Positions 6,268 to 14,871 of a stretch of DNA of 30,428 bases are shown piece by piece. Source of the DNA: JADFJB01 sp964464595 (GTDB lineage: Bacteria; Zhuqueibacterota; JdFR-76; DREG01); contig CAYXGW010000070.1 of the NCBI GenBank assembly GCA_964464595.1, positions 1-30,428 on the forward strand. The letters run 5' to 3'. The notes below the pieces were generated by a model. The model ran no database searches, was not told the DNA's origin, and was given only the letters and a program-made list of their open reading frames with translations. Within the stretch, counting starts at the first letter, position 1; each line of letters opens with the position of its first letter. Made by a program: the position numbers and the translations under genes.

Positions 6268-7854
6268 CTAATCTTCTCGATTCATTAATTTTCGTCTCCG
6301 AATCGCCTCCAACCTCATCCAATCTTTAGCATTGTCATTCCGATCAACAGTATTCTGATCGATTGAATGATCAGTACCTCCACTGTGGCGAATCACTTCG
6401 TAAATGGGTGTCCAAACCCGCCCGATTCTGTAGTTTTCGCTGATCTTCAAAACCATTTCATAATCTTCGCCATAGTTGCGGGAATATGGAATGTCATTCA
6501 CACTAAACCAACCCATTTCTTTTAGAACTTTAATATGAGCAGCCCTGGGTGCTCCGGCACCATTTATCCGCAATAAGTTATTCCGGCCATTTTCTTCTGT
6601 CCACTCGTCATGTGTAACAACCGGAATATCTTCACGTCTGAAAAATCTGCCGTCATCCTCTTTTTGCCAAACTTCATATGAACCGATGACCATGCCAATA
6701 TGCGGATCTGAGTCGAAAACCTCTATCATTTTCTCGATCGCATCAGGTTTCAGGCGATCATCAGAATCCAACTGCACATAATATTTTCCTTTTGCCGAAT
6801 CCAGGCCGCTGTTCAAACATAGGCCGATGTTATTTATGTCATGAATAATGAGTCTGACCGGTTGCAAATTCGGGTTAAAATTCTCACCGCCTGACTGGTA
6901 GGATTTCACAACTTCGATGGTCGGGTCTTTTTCTCCGCCATTAACAACAATGATGATTTCAACATTCCGTATGCTCTGATGCTGCACACTTTCGATCGCT
7001 GATCCAATAAATTCAGGCCGGTTGTTAACCGGAATAATCACACTGGCGATACAGTTCTGAAATCCAACTTCTTCAGCAGAAGTATATGCCACTATTTTAT
7101 AGAACTCACCTGATGGCAGGTAAGATTGAATTCTTTTGAGATGGTCTGTGACGATCTGCTCCATCTCAAGCTGAATTTCTTTTCCGCTCAATAAGTAATC
7201 GAAAACGTTGTGCCCTTTTGCCATTTCTTCGACAGTATAAAGAGAGCCATTGTAACGATTGCTGATTAAAATCAAATCAGCTTTCGAAGATATTTTCAAT
7301 CGTAAATCATACAGGAATCCGTTTTTATATTTTTGTGAAAGTCCATCGGTGTTTTCGAATACTTCTTTCGAAATGAAGAAAACCCGGCCGAAATCCATGT
7401 TGTCCCGGACTCTTCCTTTGTGAAAAGGGAGTAAGTGCTTTTCATTCTGATCGCCGTTTGGAAAAATGACATCGTAATCACCATAAAACAACCCGGCACT
7501 GGGGTGTCGTTCAGCTGACCATTTAAATTGTGCCAACGCACTTTTCCGCAAAAAAACAGGCGCTGTTTCATTTTCAATGTATAGAAAATACCGGGTTTTA
7601 ATTTGAGATATGCCCGAAGCTAAGTTTTGGTTGAAATCGTTATTTGTGTAAGTCCGGCATACAATTCCTGAGGTTTTCGCAATTTGTTCCAGCTCGTTAG
7701 CAATCAACATATTCGCAGAACTACTGATCAAAATAATTTCTTCCGCTAGATCACTTTGGAAAAGGACACTTTTAAAACTTTCTAAGAGCTTTTTTTTTGA
7801 AAAAATTAAGGGATCAGGAATCGGGAACAGAACAGCAGCTTCAACTTTTATCAT
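6268..7854 (-). CDS. Tandem-domain GT2 family glycosyltransferase
   Basis: A 528-aa cytosolic protein with two GT-A-like halves. The C-terminal half (about residues 268-490) is a typical GT2 domain: ASVIIPVNNRPEF start, IIVVNGG strand, the metal- and nucleotide-sugar-binding DSDD at 363-366 in VQLDSDD, and the acceptor-side GEDYEM with E463 and D464. The N-terminal half (1-225) has a similar strand-helix order (ILISSSAN, YFLYIENETA), but IENE stands where a DxD would be expected, so it is probably a non-catalytic GT2-like domain. The enzyme likely adds a sugar to a cell-surface polysaccharide or glycoprotein; donor and acceptor are unknown. No other sugar genes are nearby. A decayed copy of its 3' end lies at 5592-5738. 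Confidence 0.85.
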   Translation of the reverse strand: MIKVEAAVLFPIPDPLIFSKKKLLESFKSVLFQSDLAEEIILISSSANMLIANELEQIAKTSGIVCRTYTNNDFNQNLASGISQIKTRYFLYIENETAPVFLRKSALAQFKWSAERHPSAGLFYGDYDVIFPNGDQNEKHLLPFHKGRVRDNMDFGRVFFISKEVFENTDGLSQKYKNGFLYDLRLKISSKADLILISNRYNGSLYTVEEMAKGHNVFDYLLSGKEIQLEMEQIVTDHLKRIQSYLPSGEFYKIVAYTSAEEVGFQNCIASVIIPVNNRPEFIGSAIESVQHQSIRNVEIIIVVNGGEKDPTIEVVKSYQSGGENFNPNLQPVRLIIHDINNIGLCLNSGLDSAKGKYYVQLDSDDRLKPDAIEKMIEVFDSDPHIGMVIGSYEVWQKEDDGRFFRREDIPVVTHDEWTEENGRNNLLRINGAGAPRAAHIKVLKEMGWFSVNDIPYSRNYGEDYEMVLKISENYRIGRVWTPIYEVIRHSGGTDHSIDQNTVDRNDNAKDWMRLEAIRRRKLMNRED

Positions 7855-8068
7855 GCAAAACTCCGAAATTTTAAGTGAACACTATCCGGTAAATTAACGA
7901 TTATTTTTTTATCGGAGCAAATATATGGATAGGGTTTTTGACTAGCAAACAAAATTTTAAATTGTTTTTTAACTATAGTTATCATAAGACTGAGAGACTT
8001 GTTTTTGTGTAATTTTTGAATTAAATTTTTTCAGTAACGCATTCTTTAACATTTATTCCGGAGGATTG

Positions 8069-9532
8069 ATGTCAGTTAATATACTGGAGTTTAACCCGTT
8101 ATACTTATGGAAACATTTTGATGAGATCAGAAAAATACCCCGCCCCTCGAAAAAAGAAAAAGCAATTGGAGATTATGTTGTTTCCATTGCAAAAGCGTAT
8201 GGCTATGAATACGATCGCGATGAGATAGGTTCGATCGTTATTCGAGTTCCGGCTTCCCCGGGATGCGAATCTGCGGATATCGTCATTCTACAAAGTCATC
8301 TGGATATGGTATGTGAGAAAAACAGCGATGTAAAATTTGATTTTGACAATGATGCCATCCAATTAAGACAAGAGGGCGATTGGTTATACGCCCAGGGAAC
8401 TACCCTGGGATCCGATAATGGTATCGGGGTTGCTACAGCGTTGGCTACAATGGATGATCCCAATTTGATCCATGGTCCGTTAGAATTATTATTTACAATA
8501 GATGAAGAAACCGGTCTCACCGGGGCGGCAGAACTTCAAACCGATTTTCTCAAAGGTAAAACCCTGATCAATCTTGATACTGAAGAAGAAGGAAACTTTT
8601 CCATAGGATGTGCTGGTGGCGCGGATACAAATATCAGGCTTACTTTGAACCAGGTCACTCCCAAACCAGGCCGATTTATACGAGTGCTGTTAAGTGGCTT
8701 TAAAGGTGGACATTCGGGTATTGATATTAATAAAAATCGCGCCAATACTATAAAATTGCTTTCCAGAATTTTATGGGAAACCAGCCGGAAAATTGATTTT
8801 CGTATTGCGAACATTCATGGTGGAAATGCTCACAATGCTATTTCCCGGGAAGCACTAGCAGACCTATGGGTTTCGGAAGACGAATTATCGAATTTGCGGA
8901 AAAATTTAGAAGAATCCTTTAAACAGATCAACCTGGAATACAAATCAGTTGAAAACGCTGGGGGCATTACAATCAAAGATAGTGAAGAGCCCCTGGAAAA
9001 AGTGTTGGATGGACAAACGCAAAAAACAGTGCTGAATTTTTTATATGCTTTACCCCATGGTGTGCAAAAAATGTCAGCGGATATTCCCGGTTTGGTAGAA
9101 ACCTCGGTCAATCTTGCTACTATTCGTTTGGAAGAAGGTACAATCAATATTCTGATGAGCGCGCGCAGCTCGGTAAACCCGGCTTTACAAGCCACCGGTG
9201 ACCGGCTGGAAGCTTTTGCGGGTTTGGCCGGAGCGGAAGTCGATCGTGAACCTGGCTATCCTGGCTGGGCGCCGAACCTGGATTCTCATATATTACAAGT
9301 GGCTAAAACCTGCTACAAAAATCTAACAGGTAAAGAACCTGTTGTGGAAGCCATCCATGCCGGATTGGAATGTGGCATTATCGGCGAGAAATTTCCCGGA
9401 ATGGATATGATTTCCATTGGCCCGCAAATAGAACATCCGCACTCTCCCGATGAACGGGTTCACATTTCTTCCGTAGAGCGTTTTTGGGATTTATTAAAAT
9501 CGATTTTGGAAGATTTGGCCGGCCATAAATAG
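8069..9532 (+). CDS. pepD: Aminoacyl-histidine dipeptidase (M20 family)
   Basis: A 487-aa cytosolic metallopeptidase of the PepD (M20C) type that cleaves Xaa-His and other dipeptides. The metal-binding and catalytic motifs are all present in order: SHLDMV, LGSDNGIG, DEETGLTGA (catalytic Glu and metal ligand), NLDTEEEG and near the C-terminus IEHPHSPDERVH. A dimerisation/lid domain with GGHSG and GGNAHNAI lies between. Length agrees with the family. I chose ATG 8069 rather than TTG 8066, because GGAGG (8060-8064) is only one base from TTG. It is followed on the same strand 67 bases later by the FliB-like gene; joint transcription is possible. Confidence 0.93.
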   Translation: MSVNILEFNPLYLWKHFDEIRKIPRPSKKEKAIGDYVVSIAKAYGYEYDRDEIGSIVIRVPASPGCESADIVILQSHLDMVCEKNSDVKFDFDNDAIQLRQEGDWLYAQGTTLGSDNGIGVATALATMDDPNLIHGPLELLFTIDEETGLTGAAELQTDFLKGKTLINLDTEEEGNFSIGCAGGADTNIRLTLNQVTPKPGRFIRVLLSGFKGGHSGIDINKNRANTIKLLSRILWETSRKIDFRIANIHGGNAHNAISREALADLWVSEDELSNLRKNLEESFKQINLEYKSVENAGGITIKDSEEPLEKVLDGQTQKTVLNFLYALPHGVQKMSADIPGLVETSVNLATIRLEEGTINILMSARSSVNPALQATGDRLEAFAGLAGAEVDREPGYPGWAPNLDSHILQVAKTCYKNLTGKEPVVEAIHAGLECGIIGEKFPGMDMISIGPQIEHPHSPDERVHISSVERFWDLLKSILEDLAGHK

Positions 9533-9599
9533 TTGCCTTTGATTTTTAATCTCTCGAGAAAAAAGAGGACTTTGGGAAAATCCATGCTTACTTTAAAGC

Positions 9600-10931
9600 A
9601 TGGCTAAAACTCCGGTCGTCAATCACTTTGTAACTACCAAATACATGAACCGCTTCAAATGCATAGGTCCCGAATGCGAGGATGTGTGCTGCCAGTGGTG
9701 GAATGTTCCCGTGGATCAAGAACATTTCAATAGATACCAAACCGAATTTCAAAATTCTCCGGCAATGAAAAAAATCAAGGATGATTATATTGAGGAATTG
9801 TCGCCACAGAACCAGCAACCGGATTCCTTTGGCAGGATTAAGATGAAGGACGATGGGGTTTGTCCTTTTTTGTCAGATGATAAATTGTGTGATATCCAAA
9901 AAAATTATGGGGAGGACATGTTACCTAATATTTGCGCAACTTTCCCGCGCCTGGCTTCAATGGTTGACTATCGCTTGGAACTTACCGGCACCCTTTCCTG
10001 CCCGGAAATAGCACGGCTATGTTTGTTGCCAAGTGATGCAATGGAATTGGAAGGATTCAATCCCAATACATTGCCTAGACAAAGATTCGATCAAAACCTG
10101 GTCAAAAACAATAATGATCCCTACACAACCTATTTTGACGATGTCCGTGATACTATTCAGACTTTAATGAGCAATCAGGAATTCTCTGTTGATGTTCGTA
10201 TGCTCGCAATCGCTTCATTTGCCAATCAAGTTACTCCCTTCTTTCATAAAAACTGCCGTGTTCTCAATAGTAATGAATTGTTGCAGCAAATAAAAATAGT
10301 CACAGAAAAAAGTTTTTTGACTGACCTTCAGAGTAAAATTGAACAAGTAAAACCCACTGATGAAAAAATCATTTCTTTGATTTTGACTATTTTGGTTGAA
10401 CGCTTACAAAAGCAACATACCTTGCCATTTCGAAAATTGGTTTTGAACGGTTTGATGAGTTATGAAATGGAAAGTGGAAACCAGGCTTACCCTGACTTAA
10501 GTAACGTTAATTTAAAAGTATCCCATTCGGAATTGGCCGTATACTATAATCAGCGCAAGCAAAAATGGATGTCTGCTTTTGGAGAACGGATCGAACAATA
10601 TTTTGAACATTACTGTCAGAATTATTGGTTTAAGGAATGGTATGTCTACTCACAAAACCTATCAGAGCATATGACAAAGCTGAGTATCCTCATTGCCATT
10701 ATTCGTTTTCTTTTTTTTAGCCACCTTTCTTTGTATCAAATAGAGGAAAAGATTAGCAAAGATACCCAAGAAAATTTGATCACAATTTTAGATCAGTCAG
10801 CGGTCGAAGCTTTTTATATCTTTTCCCGCAATATTGAACATAGCAAACAACACATTCAGCAAATCCAGCAAACCCTGGATAAGATGAAGGTCCGTTCGTT
10901 TGAAGACCAGGTTAAATTGATCCTGTTTTAG
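9600..10931 (+). CDS. FliB-like lysine-N-methylase family protein
   Basis: A 443-aa protein with the Cys pattern of the FliB / YkgJ-like family: C21, C26, C30 and C31 in CIGPECEDVCC, then CPFL, LCDIQ, NICATFPR and SCPEIARLC further on. The clustered Cys residues suggest a metal centre. FliB in Salmonella is needed for methylation of lysines in flagellin. The remaining two thirds is helical and poorly conserved to my eye. There are no flagellar genes in this window, so the target may be another surface protein. The start at ATG 9600 has only a weak Shine-Dalgarno site but gives the expected family N-terminus (MNRFKCIGPEC). Confidence 0.75.
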   Translation: MAKTPVVNHFVTTKYMNRFKCIGPECEDVCCQWWNVPVDQEHFNRYQTEFQNSPAMKKIKDDYIEELSPQNQQPDSFGRIKMKDDGVCPFLSDDKLCDIQKNYGEDMLPNICATFPRLASMVDYRLELTGTLSCPEIARLCLLPSDAMELEGFNPNTLPRQRFDQNLVKNNNDPYTTYFDDVRDTIQTLMSNQEFSVDVRMLAIASFANQVTPFFHKNCRVLNSNELLQQIKIVTEKSFLTDLQSKIEQVKPTDEKIISLILTILVERLQKQHTLPFRKLVLNGLMSYEMESGNQAYPDLSNVNLKVSHSELAVYYNQRKQKWMSAFGERIEQYFEHYCQNYWFKEWYVYSQNLSEHMTKLSILIAIIRFLFFSHLSLYQIEEKISKDTQENLITILDQSAVEAFYIFSRNIEHSKQHIQQIQQTLDKMKVRSFEDQVKLILF

Positions 10932-11096
10932 GATGATCGCATCCAATAACTTGGGTTCTACTATCGCTTAAATCTTAATTGACATATAATCTTTTTGATT
11001 TACACTTTGGGGAATACACATTGTCTTGAGCAAAGACCACGAATTATCAATCAAATACTAATTCGGATTTAAATAAATCTCGTGCAACTTATGACG

Positions 11097-11126
11097 AATT
11101 GTTGTACATAAATAAGTACAACAATT
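11097..11126 (+). promoter_or_regulatory. Perfect 11-bp palindromic operator of antitoxin gene
   Basis: AATTGTTGTAC (11097-11107) and GTACAACAATT (11116-11126) are perfect inverted repeats separated by 8 bases, ending 11 bases before the antitoxin ATG. Phd/YefM antitoxins repress their own promoters through such palindromes, so this is the likely autoregulatory operator. Confidence 0.6.
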
Positions 11127-11137
11127 ACGAGGCAGAC

Positions 11138-11425
11138 ATGGCTATAAATACAACATATTCCAAGGCTCGGGCAAATCTAACAGAGCTTTGTAACAAGGTC
11201 TCTGAAAATAGAGAGATTGTTTTTATCAATCGCCGCAACGCCGAGGATGTAGCTCTTATAGCAGCATCAGAACTATCAGGCCTAACGGAAACCGCTCATC
11301 TTTTACGTTCACCAAGGAATGCACAGCGGCTTTTAACTGCGTTGAATCGTGCGCTTGATCGAACCGAATCCCCAAAATCTATAAATGGACTCATGAAAGA
11401 AATCGGTCTTGACAAGAAAGATTAA
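11138..11425 (+). CDS. Phd/YefM-family antitoxin, apparently orphan
   Basis: A 95-aa protein that fits the Phd/YefM antitoxin fold: an N-terminal DNA-binding part (INTTYSKARANLTELCNKV, FINRRNAEDVALIAASEL) and a C-terminal helical, toxin-binding part (LLRSPRNAQRLLTAL onward). The start ATG 11138 is supported by a GAGG site and by the family N-terminus; the longer reading from TTG 11099 would run through the operator palindrome. A RelE/YoeB-type toxin gene usually follows directly, but the next gene (11455) is a secreted peptidase and the 29-base gap holds no toxin. It may be an orphan antitoxin left after toxin loss, or may neutralise a toxin encoded elsewhere. Confidence 0.8.
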   Translation: MAINTTYSKARANLTELCNKVSENREIVFINRRNAEDVALIAASELSGLTETAHLLRSPRNAQRLLTALNRALDRTESPKSINGLMKEIGLDKKD

Positions 11426-11454
11426 CAGGATCCAAAGAATTTAATAGAAATTTT

Positions 11455-12762
11455 TTGAATCGTAATTTATACAAACAACCAGTTAAAATTATAAGATCAT
11501 TGTACAAACTTATTCTAAAACAAATTCTGCCATTACTTTTTATATTCACTCTTCATTCGGAACTATTGTCTCAAAATAGGAACGGGGCTTCAATTTCAAT
11601 TGTTGATAAATGCGGATATTATGACACTGTACTGGCCAAACAACATCTGGCAACGTTAGGAGATAATTGGGGCTATGGATACGACAGTCTCCTGGTTGAT
11701 CTCGATCGCTGGGCTCAAAGTCCTTATGTGAAGATAGATTCCCTGGGTGCAAGTGTGCAGAACCGGGCGATATGGCAGTTAACCATCACATCTGATAATC
11801 AACCGAATGAACCACGGAAGATAGTCTTTGTTCATGCTCGCACCCATCCTGGTGAAGTCCAGGGATGGTGGGTTACGAATGAAATGATAACCCTGCTTCT
11901 TTCCGAAGATGATTTCGCCTGGTTTGTCCGTTCAAATTGTATTTTTTACATCATTCCAATGTACAATCCGGATGGCGTTGAACTGGAATTCCCGCGAGAA
12001 AATGCAAATGGAATTGACATTGAAAGCAACTGGGATAAAAATCCGGTTGAAGCGGAAGTGGCTGTTTTGCTGGAGCGGTTTTCAGAGTTGATGTTCTCAG
12101 AATCTCCCATAGAGGCTGCATTAAATATGCACTCTGCATTCGCATGTGAGCGCTTTTTTGTGTATCATGATGCTGCCGGCACATCGGTGCCTTTTACATT
12201 ACTGGAACAGAATTTCATTGGCGGTGTCCGGTCTTATTTTGAAGAAGGCATACAACCCTGGTACTATTTTATAAGCTGGAAAAACGGTACACCGCCTTAC
12301 TACCCGGAAAGCTGGTTTTGGAATTATTTTGCTGAACAGGTCATGGCCTTAACTTACGAAGACATGAATTGTACTGCTGCCGGAGATTATCATCAAACCG
12401 CTTATGCATTATTACACGGAGTACTAGATTATTTAGGCCTGGTAACCACTGTAGCTTTTACAGAATTTTCCGGCCAGGTAGAGAGTTATGCGCTTCAACA
12501 AAATTATCCCAATCCTCTCCGTTTAACGCATAACTCCCAACTATCAACCATTATCCAATATGAATTGGAAACTCCACAAAATATAAAACTTTCGCTGTAC
12601 GATATATTGGGCCACCAGGTTAAGATTTTGGATGATGGATTTCGTTCGGCAAATGTTCATCGTGTTTATTTTGATGCGACCCAACTTTCAAACGGGACTT
12701 ATTTTTACCGGTTAGAAACAAAGCAGGGAACGCAAGTAAAGCAGCTGACGGTTATGAAATAA
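11455..12762 (+). CDS. M14 carboxypeptidase with T9SS sorting domain
   Basis: A 435-aa secreted zinc peptidase. A basic N-terminus and hydrophobic core (ILPLLFIFTLHSELLSQ) form the signal peptide. M14 ligands are H131 and E134 in HARTHPGEVQG and H226 in LNMHSAF; NPDGVE and the Glu in ALTYEDM (about residue 302) complete the site. Residues about 345-435 form a type A T9SS C-terminal domain: QQNYPNPL, IIQYEL, IKLSLYDILGHQV, NGTYFYRLETK and the end KQLTVMK. The protein should therefore cross the outer membrane by the Por/T9SS route. No ATG lies before the signal peptide; TTG 11455 is the reading used, and TTG 11500 is an alternative. Neither has a clear Shine-Dalgarno site. Confidence 0.85.
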   Translation: MNRNLYKQPVKIIRSLYKLILKQILPLLFIFTLHSELLSQNRNGASISIVDKCGYYDTVLAKQHLATLGDNWGYGYDSLLVDLDRWAQSPYVKIDSLGASVQNRAIWQLTITSDNQPNEPRKIVFVHARTHPGEVQGWWVTNEMITLLLSEDDFAWFVRSNCIFYIIPMYNPDGVELEFPRENANGIDIESNWDKNPVEAEVAVLLERFSELMFSESPIEAALNMHSAFACERFFVYHDAAGTSVPFTLLEQNFIGGVRSYFEEGIQPWYYFISWKNGTPPYYPESWFWNYFAEQVMALTYEDMNCTAAGDYHQTAYALLHGVLDYLGLVTTVAFTEFSGQVESYALQQNYPNPLRLTHNSQLSTIIQYELETPQNIKLSLYDILGHQVKILDDGFRSANVHRVYFDATQLSNGTYFYRLETKQGTQVKQLTVMK

Positions 12763-13115
12763 GCAAGAGCTTAAAAAGAGTAAATAAAATTAAGATAAAA
12801 CTTGGGTAAGTAAATGATAGTATATTTCTCCTCCCGTTTGCCTATGATTTTTCTTAAAATTCAGTAGACCTACTACTGAAAAACAATTAGATTCCATAAA
12901 GAGTGGATTCTTTGTTCAGGGGATAATTCTCGATACCCTCTATCGGCCAATGTTCACTCGACCAAATGACGGAGGTGAAATTGATAGAAACCACAAAAAC
13001 TTGCTCCAAAACTGCACCGAAAAAATCCAAAAAGCAAGCAGCTATTTGGTTCGGGTTCAACCATGCGTTGCACATCGACCCAAAAAAACTGGGATCGAGT
13101 GCGAACGCTTATTCG
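12763..13115. other. Gap of about 350 bases without a convincing gene
   Basis: The first half is AT-rich with no clear terminator for the peptidase gene. From about 12885 the composition becomes more coding-like. A 61-aa Lys-rich reading (12966-13151, plus strand) has a GGAGG at 12970-12974 close to an in-frame TTG, but it runs into the 3' end of the minus-strand gene at 13116 and resembles nothing I know. A gene remnant is possible. Confidence 0.3.
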
Positions 13116-14150
13116 TTATACCAAATTATTTTCAAGCGATGTACTCTTTGAATCTGTTTCCTTGTTATCATTATCTTTATCATTTTTATTTTCAACAGCT
13201 AATTTTTCTTGGATTCTTAACAGAGCTTCAGCAGCTGCAAATCGAACTTTGGATTCTGGATCGCTTAGCAATCTTTCGAGGCTTAGTACAACCAATTTAT
13301 CATTCAAACCCCATTTCCCCAAGACCATGCATATTGCTCGTCTTACACCCCAGCTTGAATCCATACTTTGGTCGCTCATCTTTTTTAACAGCTCCTTGTC
13401 AGGATAATAATTCCCTAATAAAAAGATGACTTGTTCTCGAACAAGATAATCATTCTGATGAAATAGCCCACTAATAATCAATAGATTCCTTGCTTCTTTT
13501 GGCTTAATCTTATAAAGAGCTGTAAATGCTTCTCTAAGTAAATCACTATTTCTTTCAATCAAAGCCATACCTTCGATTGTTTTGTAGGATTCTTTATCGC
13601 GGCAATCGCCTAAAAATTTAATAGCATATCTTTTAATGTCGATGGAATTAGAGAATAAACCATGTCTTTGAAATTCCAGATCGTTCATTGTTAAATGAAA
13701 AGGATGTGCTTTAGGTACAACAGTTGAGGTTTTATCAAATTTTAGGTTTTCTAAAAATTCTTCGAATTTATCTCTTAGATCGAGAAGCCCTGTTTTAGTA
13801 TCTTCATATGGAATTATTCTCATATGTTTTACATCAAAAGGAATATTTGCTGGAGATTGTGAAATGATAAGATTTGTTTTATTGAATGTATGTGCAATGC
13901 CGAGTTCATAATAGACATTTGGGTTATCAAAAGTTAAATCGCAAACGAATAAGTGAGAATTTTGAATATAATTTTTTATTTGTTCTATAATCTGTCCTAT
14001 CGCCATAATTTCATCGGCACGTTGGCAACAGAAGGAATGAATTTCAAGAACGGGTTTAATAACTTTATAGTAAACATGATCAAGACGAGTATCAAAACAC
14101 ATAGCTACAAATGCATCAAATCTTATATCTCTAGAATTCGATTTATCCAT
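13116..14150 (-). CDS. Deoxyribosyltransferase-like/HEAT-repeat fusion protein
   Basis: A 344-aa protein, starting at ATG 14150 (GAGG 6 bases upstream) rather than TTG 14162. Residues about 10-135 match the nucleoside 2-deoxyribosyltransferase-like (DRHyd/TIR-like) Rossmannoid fold: FDAFVAMCFD, RADEI, ICDLT-like VCDLT and the signature NPNVYYELGIAH, whose Glu (about residue 82) corresponds to the catalytic Glu of the family. Residues about 160-316 are HEAT-like helical repeats (FSNSIDIKRYAIKFLGD, YLVREQVIFLLGNY, WGVRRAICMVLGKWG, KVRFAAAEALLRI). The tail is charged (KNDKDNDNKE). The N-terminal domain would bind or cleave a nucleotide, and the repeats would sense a partner. Related domains occur in nucleotide-centred defence systems. 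It lies downstream of a HigBA pair on the same strand, about 400 bases apart. Catalysis and role are inferred. Confidence 0.7.
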   Translation of the reverse strand: MDKSNSRDIRFDAFVAMCFDTRLDHVYYKVIKPVLEIHSFCCQRADEIMAIGQIIEQIKNYIQNSHLFVCDLTFDNPNVYYELGIAHTFNKTNLIISQSPANIPFDVKHMRIIPYEDTKTGLLDLRDKFEEFLENLKFDKTSTVVPKAHPFHLTMNDLEFQRHGLFSNSIDIKRYAIKFLGDCRDKESYKTIEGMALIERNSDLLREAFTALYKIKPKEARNLLIISGLFHQNDYLVREQVIFLLGNYYPDKELLKKMSDQSMDSSWGVRRAICMVLGKWGLNDKLVVLSLERLLSDPESKVRFAAAEALLRIQEKLAVENKNDKDNDNKETDSKSTSLENNLV

Positions 14151-14549
14151 CTTAAACCTCAAAGTTATATGATCTATTAAGTTAAATTCTTTCGATAAAC
14201 ATCGAACACTTTACTGAAAAAGACATCGGGCTAACGGCCAAACTAAGCCATATACTCCTTATAGACGACAAAAATTGCCGCTTTAGAATCCAATTTAAGC
14301 TTGAGTTGGGACTTAACGCGACTCGTATATATTCCTGTCATTTTCACCATCTTGGCCTGGGGCAAAGAATACCCCATTATTTTGAATGACATTAAATACA
14401 ATATTCCTTAGCGAATGTCAAGATATTTTTGGGATCATTAATATATTTCTTGGAAAGACTGAGGAAACCTCAAAATCCCTCCGTTTCAGGGCTCAAAATA
14501 TGTTTACTTTCTCCATTCCCCTAAAGAAAACTATAAATTGTTTATTTTG
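14151..14549. other. Gap of about 400 bases without a gene
   Basis: I see no gene in either strand. Short partial inverted repeats occur (for example around 14458-14495), but none is a convincing terminator, and no good promoter for the minus-strand gene at 14150 could be singled out. The stretch would hold the 3' end of the higBA transcript and the control region of the downstream gene. Confidence 0.4.
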
Positions 14550-14858
14550 TTATGCATCAACTATGTCGTATACCTTTACTTCGCTTTCTAATTCATCAGA
14601 TATATTGTCTATTTCAACTTCTAAATCGAAATGTGACTGTAAATTTATCCAAAATTGCGCAGCCATGTTGAAATATTTACCCAATCTTAAAGCCGTATTT
14701 GCAGTAATAGCGCGTTTGCCGTGAACGATTTCATTAATTCTTCTTGCTGGTACATTGATGTCTTTCGCCAAACGATATTGGGTAATTTTCATTGGTTTTA
14801 AGAACTCTTCCAGGAGAATTTCTCCCGGATGAACAGGAGGCATCTTTTTTTTATTCAT
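14550..14858 (-). CDS. higA: HigA-type XRE antitoxin
   Basis: A 102-aa protein with the HigA signature: PPVHPGEILLEEFLKPM at the start, then a helix-turn-helix (ITQYRLAKDINVPARRINEIVHGKRAIT), then TALRLGKYFNMAAQFWINLQSHFDLE. It neutralises HigB and represses the operon. The start ATG 14858 has an AGAAGGA site whose bases overlap the higB stop region, and the gap to higB is 13 bases, so translation of the two is probably coupled. Toxin-first order is normal for higBA. Confidence 0.92.
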   Translation of the reverse strand: MNKKKMPPVHPGEILLEEFLKPMKITQYRLAKDINVPARRINEIVHGKRAITANTALRLGKYFNMAAQFWINLQSHFDLEVEIDNISDELESEVKVYDIVDA

Positions 14859-14871
14859 CTTAAAATTCCTT

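Noticed and set aside
10979..11000. TTGACATATAAT as a promoter for the antitoxin gene
   Set aside because: The two boxes are adjacent without the needed spacer, and no -10 box is found at 16-18 bases.
12950..13429. Plus-strand open frame of 159 codons
   Set aside because: It lies largely antisense to the deoxyribosyltransferase/HEAT gene, has no recognisable protein features and no good ribosome binding site.
14228..14315. Possible third attC-like site (GGCTAAC to GTTGGGA)
   Set aside because: The left box breaks the RYYYAAC rule at its second base, the arms do not pair, and no cassette arrangement is present.
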